Assembly (NCBI GenBank): GCA_009775195.1
Contig: VSPF01000062.1
Span: 1 to 15,421 of the forward strand
Source: Muribaculaceae bacterium
GTDB taxonomy: Bacteria; Bacteroidota; Bacteroidia; Bacteroidales; Muribaculaceae
Direction: 5' to 3'
Length of the DNA: 15,421 bases
Shown here: piece by piece, positions 1 to 7,694 of the stretch
Position numbering within the stretch: position 1 is the first letter of the stretch
Layout of the letters: each line of letters begins with the position of its first letter
Program-made: the position numbers and the translations under genes
Notes under the pieces: generated by a model
Databases searched by the model: none
What the model was told of the DNA's origin: nothing
Seen by the model: only the letters and a program-made list of their open reading frames with translations

Positions 1-931
1 CCTCGCGCAGGGTGCGGTCTACGACCTCGATTTGCTCCTCGAAGTTGGGGTGCGAGATGTCTACGACATGTACGAGTATGTCGGCCTCGCGGACCTCGTC
101 GAGGGTCGATTTGAAAGAGTCGACAAGGTGCGTGGGCAGCTTGCGTATAAACCCGACGGTATCGGTGAGCAAGAATGACAGATTGTCAATCACGACCTTG
201 CGCACGGTTGTGTCGAGGGTTGCAAAGAGCTTGTTTTCGGCAAAGACATCGCTCTTGCTGAGGAGGTTCATCAGCGTCGACTTACCCACGTTGGTATAGC
301 CGACCAGGGCCACACGTGTCAGCTTGCCGCGATTTTTGCGCTGCACGGCCTTCTGCCTGTCGATTGCGGCAAGTTCCTGCTTGAGCAGCGATATGCGGTT
401 GAGGATAATACGGCGGTCGGTCTCAATCTGTGTCTCGCCGGGGCCGCGCATACCGATACCGCCGCGCTGGCGCTCGAGGTGCGTCCACATTCGTGTCAGG
501 CGAGGCAGAAGATATTGGTACTGGGCCAATTCGACCTGGGTCTTGGCGTTTGCCGTCTGGGCACGGTTGGCAAAGATATCGAGAATGAGCGACGTTCGGT
601 CGAGGATTTTCACGCCGAGCTCGCGCTCGATGTTGAGCACCTGCTTGCTGGTGAGGTCGTCGTCGAAAATCGCCATGTCTATGTCGCCGCGCTCCTCGAT
701 GTAGTTCTTGATTTCTTCGAGTTTGCCTTTACCCACAAATGTTCGCGGATTGGGGTAGTCGAGACGCTGGGTAAAGGTACAAACAGTCTCGGCACCGGCG
801 GTGTCGGCAAGAAAGGCAAGTTCGGCGAGGTATTCTGCCGACTTTACCTCGTCTTGCTGCGGTGTCACAAGGCCAACGAGTATGGCTTTTTCAGGTTCCG
901 CTCCCTGCGATATTTGTGTTGTCTGTTTCAT
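1..931 (-). CDS. hflX: GTPase HflX (5' part; C-terminus beyond window)
   Basis: Ribosome-associated GTPase; in studied bacteria HflX splits stalled or stressed ribosomes. The ATG is at 931-929 on the minus strand, and 310 codons can be read before the window edge, so the gene is cut by the window and not broken. Residues 1-200 form the HflX N-terminal domain, with the family signature RGGIGMRGPGETQIE at 156-170. The G domain begins near 205: G1 GYTNVGKST at 211-219, the switch-I threonines near 241-242 and G3 DTVG at 257-260. The G4 (NKxD) motif must lie outside the window. No TAnnTTTG box lies in the 92 bases upstream, so it may be co-transcribed with the acyl-CoA ligase gene behind it. The start codon follows a duplicated 11-mer directly. 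Confidence 0.96.
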   Translation of the reverse strand, partial: MKQTTQISQGAEPEKAILVGLVTPQQDEVKSAEYLAELAFLADTAGAETVCTFTQRLDYPNPRTFVGKGKLEEIKNYIEERGDIDMAIFDDDLTSKQVLNIERELGVKILDRTSLILDIFANRAQTANAKTQVELAQYQYLLPRLTRMWTHLERQRGGIGMRGPGETQIETDRRIILNRISLLKQELAAIDRQKAVQRKNRGKLTRVALVGYTNVGKSTLMNLLSKSDVFAENKLFATLDTTVRKVVIDNLSFLLTDTVGFIRKLPTHLVDSFKSTLDEVREADILVHVVDISHPNFEEQIEVVDRTLRE

Positions 932-933
932 TT

Positions 934-958
934 AGTTTAGAGTTGAGAGTTTAGAGTT
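934..958 (-). repeat. Direct repeat of an 11-mer abutting the hflX start
   Basis: On the minus strand the 11-mer AACTCTAAACT occurs twice (958-948 and 944-934), separated by CTC, and ends two bases before the hflX ATG. The tract has no G on that strand, so it would be an unstructured leader just ahead of the start codon. It may be a dispersed Bacteroidales leader repeat or a translation-initiation element; nothing here proves either. Confidence 0.6.
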
Positions 959-992
959 TGCCGTTGCCTCATATCAAGCTTGCCGCGCCTAC

Positions 993-1018
993 GCGGACGC
1001 GCCATGGCGCGTCCCTAC
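993..1018. repeat. REP-like palindrome, copy 1
   Basis: The bases at 995-1014 are a perfect 20-bp palindrome, GGACGCGCCATGGCGCGTCC. With flanks it shares 26 identical bases (from GC before to CTAC after) with copy 2 at 9167-9192. It lies between the end of the acyl-CoA ligase gene and the start of hflX, both on the minus strand. It could form a hairpin in their joint transcript and act as a processing or attenuation site, or it may simply be a non-autonomous REP-type repeat. Confidence 0.8.
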
Positions 1019-1023
1019 GGGGC

Positions 1024-2835
1024 TCAACAATACATCGCCTCGATTTCGTTGGCGTAGTGGCTGTTGATAGCCGGGCGGCGGATTTTGAGGGTGTTCGTCA
1101 GTTCGCCGTTCTCGATAGTGAACTCGCGGGGCAGCAGGGTGAAACGCTTGATTTTCTCAAAGCCAGCCAGCCCCTTCTGGAGGCGTTCTATGCGTTCGGC
1201 GATAAACTTACGGATTTCGTTGTTTTCGACAAGGTCTTCGAGCGAGTCGAAAGTTATGCCTTTCTTGCGGGCATACTCCTTGAGGGCCTCGAAAGCCGGT
1301 ATTATTATAGCCGTCACATATTTGCGCTGGTCGCCGATGACGGCCACCTGTTCGATATATCGGTCTTCGCCCAGACGGCTCTCGATAGCCTGCGGGGCTA
1401 TGTATTTGCCGTTGGAGGTCTTGAAAAGGTCTTTGAGACGCTCGGTCAGCACCAGGGCACCGCTTTGGTCAAACAGGCCGGCATCGCCGGTGCGGAACCA
1501 GCCGTCGGGCGTAAATGCCTTGGCATCGTCGTCGGGACGGCCATAGTAGCCGCGCATCACCGTGGGCCCCTTGACCAATATTTCGTTTTCTTCGCCGATT
1601 TTGACCTCGACACCCGGCAATGTGGTGCCCACGCTGCCGATTTCGTAACCAATGGTAGGATAGCAACTTACCGTGGCCGTCGTCTCGCTCAGGCCATAGC
1701 CGATTACGATGTTTATGCCGCACGAATGTAGGAACTCGGTGATGGTCGCCGACAGGGGTGCGCCGGCGGTGGGGAAGATGTTGCCGTGGTCGATGCCTAT
1801 GGTGTGGCGCAACTTGGCAAACACCTGTTTGTCGAAGAACTTATATTGCATTTCGAGCCACGCAGGCACGGGCAAGCCAAGACGCACATAGTCGAGATTG
1901 CGCTTGGCCCCGACTTTGAGGGCACGCTCGACCATGAGTTTCGACAGGCCCTTCATCGAGCCGATTTTTTCTTGTACGGCGGTGTAGACCTTCTCCCAGA
2001 AGCGCGGCACGCTGCACATACATGTGGGGCGTGCGATGCGTATGCCCTCTTGTATGCGGTGCGGGTCGGGGTTGATAGCCACGCGCATGCCTTTGGAAAG
2101 GCAAAAATACGTCCAAGCCTTTTCGAAGATATGGCTCAGTGGCAGGAAGCATACCGACGTATCCTCGGCACTGAGTGTGTCGAGGCGTTTGTGGTGCAAC
2201 TCAATCGCCGCATTGAAACAACTATGGGGCAATATGGCACCCTTGGGTTCGCCGGTCGTGCCCGAGGTATAAATGAGTGTTGCGATGTCGTCGGGGGTGG
2301 CTTCGGCAGCGCGGAGGGTCACAGCGTCGCGGCACTTGTCGGAGGCCATAGAACCCAGCTCGACAAGTTCGCTGAAGCGCAGGCTGTCGCTGTCGTTTTC
2401 GTCGAAGGTCACCGCCGGGTCGATGGCTATAATCTTATGTAAGTCCGGGCAGTCGGCAAAGACCGTCCTGGCCGCGCGGTAGTGGCTCTGACTACCGACA
2501 AAAAGCAGTTTGGCACCGGCGTCGTTGACTATATATTTCACCTGTTCCGGACTGCTGGTGGCATATATTGCCACAGGAACAGCGCGGTTACGGTAGCAGC
2601 CGAAATCGGTCTGTAGTATCTCTTGACAATTAGGTGAGAAAATGGCAATCATGTCGCCTGGCTCGACACCTAATACTTCAAGAGCGCATGCCACCTTTTC
2701 GACGGTCTCGGCAAACTCGCCCCAGGTGACAGTCACCAGGCGACGCCCGTCGTAATCGATTGTGCTGTAGGCCACGCGGTCTGCGCCATAGCGCCTTAGC
2801 TGGTCGCCTATCAGGGTGGTAAGTATATTCGACAT
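1024..2835 (-). CDS. Long-chain fatty-acid--CoA ligase (AMP-forming)
   Basis: Activates a fatty acid with ATP to an acyl-adenylate and transfers it to CoA. The 603-residue length is normal for the Bacteroidetes FAA1/FadD-like type. The ANL-superfamily motifs appear in order: phosphate loop YTSGTTGEPKG at 189-199, adenine/acyl motif GYGLSETTA at 379-387, WFRTGD at 446-451, and the hinge region around LTERLKDLFKTSNGKY at 463-478. A C-terminal Lys in TNTLKIRR near 592 fits the adenylation lysine. No signal peptide is seen, so it is cytoplasmic or membrane-associated. The start is supported by an exact Bacteroidetes -7 box about 25 bases upstream. It is transcribed toward hflX, with 92 bases between. 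The exact acyl chain length cannot be read from sequence. Confidence 0.95.
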   Translation of the reverse strand: MSNILTTLIGDQLRRYGADRVAYSTIDYDGRRLVTVTWGEFAETVEKVACALEVLGVEPGDMIAIFSPNCQEILQTDFGCYRNRAVPVAIYATSSPEQVKYIVNDAGAKLLFVGSQSHYRAARTVFADCPDLHKIIAIDPAVTFDENDSDSLRFSELVELGSMASDKCRDAVTLRAAEATPDDIATLIYTSGTTGEPKGAILPHSCFNAAIELHHKRLDTLSAEDTSVCFLPLSHIFEKAWTYFCLSKGMRVAINPDPHRIQEGIRIARPTCMCSVPRFWEKVYTAVQEKIGSMKGLSKLMVERALKVGAKRNLDYVRLGLPVPAWLEMQYKFFDKQVFAKLRHTIGIDHGNIFPTAGAPLSATITEFLHSCGINIVIGYGLSETTATVSCYPTIGYEIGSVGTTLPGVEVKIGEENEILVKGPTVMRGYYGRPDDDAKAFTPDGWFRTGDAGLFDQSGALVLTERLKDLFKTSNGKYIAPQAIESRLGEDRYIEQVAVIGDQRKYVTAIIIPAFEALKEYARKKGITFDSLEDLVENNEIRKFIAERIERLQKGLAGFEKIKRFTLLPREFTIENGELTNTLKIRRPAINSHYANEIEAMYC

Positions 2836-2860
2836 TATTATATCCTTCTGATTTATCTTG

Positions 2861-2894
2861 CAAAGATACGGCCTTTACATTTCATTATTAACAA
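2861..2894 (-). promoter_or_regulatory. Promoter for the acyl-CoA ligase gene
   Basis: On the minus strand TATCTTTG (2868-2861) matches the Bacteroidetes -7 consensus TAnnTTTG exactly. A TTG at 2894-2892 could serve as the -33 element, though the 23-base spacing is a little long. The predicted leader is about 20 bases, which fits the ATG at 2835. Confidence 0.65.
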
Positions 2895-3097
2895 CAATTA
2901 GTGCAAAACTGACGTGCCGTTAACAAATCTTTCCAACCCACGCACATTAATTTATGATTTATTAACAAATACGCATCGCGATAGCAAGAGGGGAACATAA
3001 CGACAACAGAAACATCAAAACTTTTGCAACCTTTGTCTTTGAGTTTCAAAAGCGGCCCTATACCAGGCCCCAAAACCCCGATTTTATCCAATAAAAC

Positions 3098-3140
3098 CGC
3101 TGTAGTGGATAAAAAACATACTTTTTTATCCACTACAGCG
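3098..3140. repeat. Perfect 19-bp inverted repeat upstream of the ATPase gene
   Basis: The arms at 3098-3116 and 3122-3140 are exact reverse complements of 19 bases around a 5-base spacer (CATAC). Each arm contains TTATCCACT (3126-3134 on plus, 3112-3104 on minus), 8 of 9 bases of the DnaA-box consensus TTATNCACA; a weaker TTATCCAAT lies at 3084-3092. The repeat ends 21 bases before the -7 box of the ATPase gene, so it overlaps the expected -33 region: the position of an operator. No T-run follows it, so an intrinsic terminator is less likely. Confidence 0.75.
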
Positions 3141-3161
3141 TAATAATTGAATAAAAATGGT

Positions 3162-3169
3162 TATTTTTG
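3162..3169 (+). promoter_or_regulatory. -7 promoter box for the ATPase gene
   Basis: TATTTTTG fits TAnnTTTG exactly and lies 20 bases before the ATG at 3190. No TTG occurs at the usual distance upstream; that position is occupied by the end of the inverted repeat, which suggests that transcription is controlled by a protein bound there. Confidence 0.5.
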
Positions 3170-3189
3170 CAACCTAATACAATGCTAAA

Positions 3190-4428
3190 ATGAAAAACAT
3201 ACTCCTCACCCAGCGAGCCGAACGCGATGAATTAATGTCGCGCCCTTATCAGCCACGAGAAACAAAATACGATACAGCCGACCTACTTGCCAACCCATTA
3301 ATCAAGCTTATTACCGGGCCACGACGAGTAGGTAAATCGGTTTTTGCCCTCCTCATGCTGCAAGGCAAAAACTTTGCCTATCTTAACTTTGACGACAGCC
3401 TATTGTTAGAAAACTGGGATGAAGATTTGGCGATGAAAATGCTTGAGGACGTATATCCCGGTTACGACTATCTCTTGCTCGACGAAGTCCAAAATCTTAA
3501 TAACTGGGATTTATGGGTCAACAAACTATATCGACGGGGCAAGAACCTTATAATCACCGGCAGTAATGCAAAGATGTTGAGCAGCGAGATGGCAACCGTC
3601 CTTACGGGCCGCTATATCCAAATAGAAATGCTGCCCTTCAGCCTCGTAGAAACAATGCGCTGGGGAAATATAGACCCAAAAGCAGAGGAGCAGAACACGT
3701 CGGCCATAGCACTTATCGACGATTACATGCACAACGGCGGCTATCCCGAAACCATACCGGCACGAAATATCACCAGGAGCTATTTGTCGACATTATTTGA
3801 CTCCATACTTCTAAAAGATGTAGCCAAGCGGCACAAGGTCAGAAACACGACAGACCTATACAACCTTGCGACATATCTCCTTTCCAATTTTTGCAACCCG
3901 ATTTCGGCTAATGACCTTGTGTCGGAAGTAGGTATGTCGAGTGTGACAACTACGAAAAAATTTTGCGACTACCTGGCCGAACCTTATCTTTTTTATTTTC
4001 TCCCCCGTTTCAGTAATAAACTGAAGATGATGAAAAAAGCGCCAAACAAGGTCTATGTGGTTGATAATGGCTTCGTTCAAAGCACGGCATTCAATCTCAC
4101 CGAGAACCTCGGCAGGCTGTTAGAAAACCAGATATTCGTAGAGCTCTTGCGACGAGGCTACATACCCGGGAATACACTTTTCTACTATCGCACACGCAAC
4201 GACAAAGAGATTGATTTTGTAACCAGAAAAGGGCCCAAAGTAGAACAATTGATACAAGTTTGCTATGACATGGCATCAGAGAAGACTCGCAAGCGTGAGC
4301 TGAGTGCCCTCATCGAGGCCGCAGAAGAACTTAATTGCAACAATCTACTTGTCATTACCAACACGCAAAGTGAGAGCCTGACAATAAAGGATAAGAAAAT
4401 CGACATAATTCCAGTAGGAAAATTCTAA
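3190..4428 (+). CDS. AAA ATPase with DUF4143 domain
   Basis: 412-residue protein of the archaeal-type ATPase family common in Bacteroidetes. Visible parts: Walker A GPRRVGKS at 43-50; Walker B YLLLDEVQ at 94-101; sensor-like ITGSN at 122-126; a winged-helix-like stretch around 225-270; and a C-terminal DUF4143 region with YYRTRNDKEIDFV at 332-344, which resembles a PD-(D/E)xK nuclease fold core. It therefore probably binds ATP and DNA, but the cellular role of the family is unsettled. The ATG at 3190 is chosen because an upstream ATG (3182) meets a stop two codons later. The gene is visibly richer in A+T than its neighbours, stands alone with its own promoter and inverted repeat, and is bounded downstream by a REP-like element: signs of a separately acquired gene. 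A mobile-element or defence link is possible but not shown. Confidence 0.9.
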   Translation: MKNILLTQRAERDELMSRPYQPRETKYDTADLLANPLIKLITGPRRVGKSVFALLMLQGKNFAYLNFDDSLLLENWDEDLAMKMLEDVYPGYDYLLLDEVQNLNNWDLWVNKLYRRGKNLIITGSNAKMLSSEMATVLTGRYIQIEMLPFSLVETMRWGNIDPKAEEQNTSAIALIDDYMHNGGYPETIPARNITRSYLSTLFDSILLKDVAKRHKVRNTTDLYNLATYLLSNFCNPISANDLVSEVGMSSVTTTKKFCDYLAEPYLFYFLPRFSNKLKMMKKAPNKVYVVDNGFVQSTAFNLTENLGRLLENQIFVELLRRGYIPGNTLFYYRTRNDKEIDFVTRKGPKVEQLIQVCYDMASEKTRKRELSALIEAAEELNCNNLLVITNTQSESLTIKDKKIDIIPVGKF

Positions 4429-4459
4429 GTCCTATCCTCGAGGTTTTTGCAAATTTTAA

Positions 4460-4491
4460 TTTGCTTGTAATTGTTTTTTGCACTACCTTTG
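4460..4491 (+). promoter_or_regulatory. Consensus promoter of the namZ operon
   Basis: TTTG at 4460-4463 and TACCTTTG at 4484-4491 are separated by 20 bases, matching the Bacteroidetes -33/-7 arrangement. The start would be near 4497, giving a leader of about 185 bases that contains the REP-like palindrome at 4513-4532. A small inverted repeat (GCAAATT/AATTTGC, 4449-4464) overlaps the -33 element. Confidence 0.7.
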
Positions 4492-4512
4492 GGGAGAATT
4501 ATTCCGCTATTC

Positions 4513-4536
4513 GGTTGCGGCATGCCGCGACCCTAC
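4513..4536. repeat. REP-like palindrome, variant copy 3
   Basis: GGTTGCGGCATGCCGCGACC at 4513-4532 is a 20-bp palindrome with one mismatch (T at 4516 against G at 4529; a U-G pair in RNA). It is followed by CTAC, the same tail as the two GGACGCGCC copies, and has the same 20-bp length, so it looks like a second subtype of one repeat family. It lies in the predicted namZ leader. Confidence 0.65.
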
Positions 4537-4681
4537 AGGTGACGGCGTTGAGAATCGGAAGAAACAAAAGGACACAAAGGCATAAAGTACATAAAAATTT
4601 TTATCACTTTTGAACTTTTGTAATTATGTTTCCTCTCTTCAGCACCGCAGCTAATTAATAACTACTCACTTCTAACACCTT

Positions 4682-5845
4682 ATGCTCAGACGTATTATAT
4701 TTTCCTTATCCTTGTTGCTTGTTGCCTTGGTGGCCAATGCCGAGGTGCGTGTCGGGGCGGCACAAACCGACAAATATTTCCCCCTGCTCGAAGGCAGGCG
4801 CGTTGCCCTCTTCTCTAACCACACCGGCATGGTGGGCGACAAGCACACTGTCGACCTGATGCTCGACGGCGGCATAAACGTGGTGACCCTCTTTTCGCCC
4901 GAACACGGTTTCAGGGGCACTGCCGACGCCGGCGAACACGTGGCCAGCGGCATCGACGGCCCCACAGGACTGCCAATTGCATCGCTCTACGAGGGCAAGG
5001 GCAAGCGTATGCCGGCAAAGGAAGTTATGGACAAATTTGACGTTTTAGTGGTCGACATTCAAGATGTGGGGCTGAGATACTACACGTATTACTGCACCAT
5101 GATTGACCTGATGAACGCCGCCTCGGTCTATGGCAAGGACGTGCTCGTGCTCGACCGTCCCAACCCCAACGGCATGACTGTCGACGGCCCCATACTCGAC
5201 ATGAAATACTCGTCGGGCGTGGGCCGTCTGCCCATACCCATAGTCCACGGCATGACCCTGGGCGAGCTCGCGCGGATGGCCAACGGCGAGGGCTGGCTAA
5301 AAGACGGCGCAAAAGTGCCGCTCACTGTCATACCGTGCGAAGGCTACACCCACCAGACGCGCTACCGCCTGCCGGTGTCCCCGTCGCCTAACCTGCGCAC
5401 GATGCTGGCCATATATCTCTACCCGTCGACATGCTACTTCGAAGCCACGCCTGTCAGCCTGGGGCGCGGCACCGACAGGCCATTCGAAATCTACGGCCAC
5501 CCCGACATGAAGGGGCGCAGTTTCTCCTTTACCCCCCGCAGCATGGCCGGTGCCAAGAACCCGCCTCAAAAAGACCAACTGTGCCACGGTGTAGACCTCG
5601 GCGACATGAGCGAGGAAGAGGCCATAGCACAGGGCATCAACCTCGAATATATCATCGATGCCTACCGCGACCTGGGCTTGGGCGACAAATTCTTCCGCAA
5701 TTTCTTCGAACTGCTCATAGGCCGTGGCGACATTCGCGGCATGATAGAGGCCGGCAAGAGTGCCGACGAAATCAAGGCAACATGGGCCGGCGATGTGGCA
5801 CGCTTCAAGGCCCAGCGCCGCAAATACCTGCTATACGACGAATAA
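4682..5845 (+). CDS. namZ: Exo-beta-N-acetylmuramidase NamZ (DUF1343, GH171)
   Basis: Secreted hydrolase that removes terminal MurNAc from the non-reducing end of peptidoglycan fragments (established for NamZ of Bacillus and Tannerella). The 387-residue protein begins with a signal peptide (MLRR, hydrophobic core 5-18, likely cleavage after ANA at 18-20), so it acts in the periplasm or outside. Family motifs: SNHTG at 45-49, SPEHGFRG at 72-79 with the conserved Glu, VDIQDVGLRYYTY at 124-136, DRPNPNG at 159-165 and LGRGTDRPFE at 260-269. The length is right for the processed enzyme and it shows no break. It is the first gene after a consensus promoter and is followed after 4 bases by the LtaS-like gene. 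No lipobox is seen. Confidence 0.94.
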   Translation: MLRRIIFSLSLLLVALVANAEVRVGAAQTDKYFPLLEGRRVALFSNHTGMVGDKHTVDLMLDGGINVVTLFSPEHGFRGTADAGEHVASGIDGPTGLPIASLYEGKGKRMPAKEVMDKFDVLVVDIQDVGLRYYTYYCTMIDLMNAASVYGKDVLVLDRPNPNGMTVDGPILDMKYSSGVGRLPIPIVHGMTLGELARMANGEGWLKDGAKVPLTVIPCEGYTHQTRYRLPVSPSPNLRTMLAIYLYPSTCYFEATPVSLGRGTDRPFEIYGHPDMKGRSFSFTPRSMAGAKNPPQKDQLCHGVDLGDMSEEEAIAQGINLEYIIDAYRDLGLGDKFFRNFFELLIGRGDIRGMIEAGKSADEIKATWAGDVARFKAQRRKYLLYDE

Positions 5846-5849
5846 TAAG

Positions 5850-7694
5850 ATGTTTACAAAAATCAAAAGCCTCTTCACGGGCACTATGTGGAAGTCGCGC
5901 TTCGGCGTGATGGCCCTCACCTCGTTGCTGTCGCTCCTCTGGTTCGACATCGACTGGTGTCTGACAACCACCTTCCGTCCCATGAGCGACTGGCTGTTGT
6001 GGTGCGTGACACTCACCGCCGCGCTATTGCTCACGCTGCCATATGTATTGAGTCGCAAAGTATGGCTACAAATCGTAGTGCTTGCCATTGCCGACATGGT
6101 GATGCTGGCCAATCTGATGTACTGCCGCACATACTTCGCCGCCATACCGCCCGAGAGCTACCTCCTGGCAGGTAACCTGGCAGATTTCACAGCCTCGGTG
6201 AGGGCGTCGCTCCGCTGGCCCGACGCGCTTGCAATCGTCATACTTGCCTGGGGATGGCTGACGGCCTGCCGACTCAGGCGGCGCGACATCGGACGGCTCG
6301 GATTGCGCTATTCGATTCTTTTAGCTGCCGGCATATTGATATGTGCCGTCGGGATTGCCCTGCGCGGAGGTTTCTATAAGGCATACGACAAATTAGTACA
6401 AAGCTGCTACTATTCTACGGCCGGAGTGCCTACCTATACACTTGCCGGGCACATAGCCTATTCGCTGCTCGACCGCCACTACTCGTCGGGCGGGGACGGC
6501 CAGACCGCGCTCGACGAATGGCTCGACGCCCACAAGCGTCTAACGACCTTGACACCTCTCGCCGCACTCGAACGTCTGCCCGACGGTCTCTACTTTACCG
6601 GCGACAGCGCGGCAACCCGTCGCAGCGTAGTGCTCATCGTGTGCGAGTCGCTCGAAAGCTGGCCGGTAGAGGCACGGATAGCCGGCAAGGAAATCACCCC
6701 CTACATCAACTCTCTGCTTGCCGACAGCGCCACGCTCTACGTGCCGCGACTGTTGACACAGGTCGATGCCGGACGCTCGATTGACTTCCAACTGATGCTC
6801 AATACAGGCTTGCTGCCCATGAAGGGCTCGGTCTACAGCATGAAGTTTCCCGATGTCATCTACCCGTCGCTCAACAAGGCCATGCACGAAAAATATGGCA
6901 CAAAATCGTTGATTTTCACCTGCGACAAGCCAATCACGTGGAACCAGGCTGCAATCGCCAACGCCTTTGGCTACGACTCGTTGCTCGACCGCCGCAACTG
7001 GCAGCTCGACGAACTCATCGGTAATCCGGCCAAGCTGTCCGACGGCTCCTTCCTGCGGCAAAGCACCGCTAAATTGCAGTCGGACAAGGCCATGTGGCCC
7101 GTCGATAGCTCGGCGATGCTTACCTTTATCACATATTCGGGGCACAACCCTTTCAAATTGCCTCAGGACATGAGGGACGCAGATTTCGCGCCCGGCACGT
7201 CCGGCCTGCCCGAACGTCTTGCCGACTATATCAACATGGCCCACTATACCGACAGCCAGTTACATCAGCTTGTCGACTACGTATTTAGCCGCAACGACGG
7301 CGCGTCGACAATGGTCGTTATCACCGGCGACCACGAGGGACTTGCCGGCGAACGTGCCGAGCTCCACGCCGCTGCCCCGGCCCTGGTAGACCCCGGCCAG
7401 CACACGCCGATGATTATACTCAACTCCCCAGTAGGTGGACGCTACGACGATGTGGCGGGCCAGATTGACATATACCCCACCCTGCTCAACCTGATGGGTC
7501 TTGAGGCGTATGGGTGGCACGGTATGGGCGAGTCGATTTTCCAACCGGGCAAGGCAGGCATGGCTATATCGTCGATGACAATGGCCGAGGAGGGCGACAC
7601 AGCCGTCAACGCCGACAAGCTCAAAATGCTGCGCGACGCCCGCAAGACCTCCGACCGAATAATCCGCACAAACTATTTCGAAAAACACAAATAA
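5850..7694 (+). CDS. LtaS-like membrane phosphotransferase / sulfatase-fold enzyme
   Basis: 614-residue integral membrane enzyme of the alkaline-phosphatase superfamily, resembling lipoteichoic-acid synthase and phosphoglycerol transferases. About five membrane segments (near 18-33, 48-66, 71-90, 124-140, 153-171) precede an extracytoplasmic catalytic domain from about 255. Metal-site motifs line up with LtaS: CESLES (E266), GRSID (S310 at the nucleophile position), YSGHNPF (H432), ITGDHEG (D494, H495), QHTP (H518) and QIDIYPTLLNL. The nucleophile is Ser where LtaS has Thr. The frame is open further upstream to 5760, but that lies inside namZ; the ATG at 5850, four bases after the namZ stop, gives the expected N-terminus. 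Substrate unknown: a phosphoglycerol, phosphoethanolamine or similar headgroup transfer to a glycan or lipid is the likely chemistry. The stop overlaps the next start (TAATG). Confidence 0.85.
   Translation: MFTKIKSLFTGTMWKSRFGVMALTSLLSLLWFDIDWCLTTTFRPMSDWLLWCVTLTAALLLTLPYVLSRKVWLQIVVLAIADMVMLANLMYCRTYFAAIPPESYLLAGNLADFTASVRASLRWPDALAIVILAWGWLTACRLRRRDIGRLGLRYSILLAAGILICAVGIALRGGFYKAYDKLVQSCYYSTAGVPTYTLAGHIAYSLLDRHYSSGGDGQTALDEWLDAHKRLTTLTPLAALERLPDGLYFTGDSAATRRSVVLIVCESLESWPVEARIAGKEITPYINSLLADSATLYVPRLLTQVDAGRSIDFQLMLNTGLLPMKGSVYSMKFPDVIYPSLNKAMHEKYGTKSLIFTCDKPITWNQAAIANAFGYDSLLDRRNWQLDELIGNPAKLSDGSFLRQSTAKLQSDKAMWPVDSSAMLTFITYSGHNPFKLPQDMRDADFAPGTSGLPERLADYINMAHYTDSQLHQLVDYVFSRNDGASTMVVITGDHEGLAGERAELHAAAPALVDPGQHTPMIILNSPVGGRYDDVAGQIDIYPTLLNLMGLEAYGWHGMGESIFQPGKAGMAISSMTMAEEGDTAVNADKLKMLRDARKTSDRIIRTNYFEKHK

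Larger units (their letters stand above)
2836..3189. other. Divergent intergenic region, 354 bases
   Basis: This gap separates the minus-strand acyl-CoA ligase from the plus-strand ATPase. It is A+T-rich and holds a promoter for each side plus a perfect inverted repeat (3098-3140), each listed separately. The stretch 2900-3080 shows no convincing gene. An 81-codon minus-strand open frame (3133-2888) has no recognisable motif and runs through the inverted repeat and over the ligase promoter side, so it is not called. Confidence 0.7.

Noticed and set aside
958..1731. 257-codon plus-strand open frame over the acyl-CoA ligase
   Set aside because: Antisense shadow of a gene with all its family motifs; G+C-rich coding DNA often leaves the opposite frame open.
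2888..3133. 81-codon minus-strand open frame in the intergenic region
   Set aside because: No motif, Cys-rich odd composition, crosses the perfect inverted repeat, and its own 3' end runs up to the ligase promoter.
3084..3140. Replication origin suggested by DnaA-box-like sites
   Set aside because: Only three imperfect sites, two of them forced by the inverted repeat, with no dnaA or dnaN nearby and no evident unwinding region; an operator is simpler.
4440..4500. Intrinsic terminator after the ATPase gene (GCAAATT/AATTTGC)
   Set aside because: The stem is short and A/T only, and it overlaps the -33 element of the namZ promoter; not convincing as a terminator.
5760..5849. 30-codon upstream extension of the LtaS-like protein
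   Set aside because: It overlaps the namZ coding end in another frame; the ATG at 5850 gives a normal N-terminus just before the first membrane helix.
6540..7244. 234-codon minus-strand open frame inside the LtaS-like gene
   Set aside because: Antisense shadow of the catalytic domain with conserved metal motifs on the plus strand.
7514..7693. 60-codon upstream extension of the symporter
   Set aside because: It lies inside the LtaS-like gene and is hydrophilic and basic; the TAATG junction at 7694 gives the expected transporter N-terminus.
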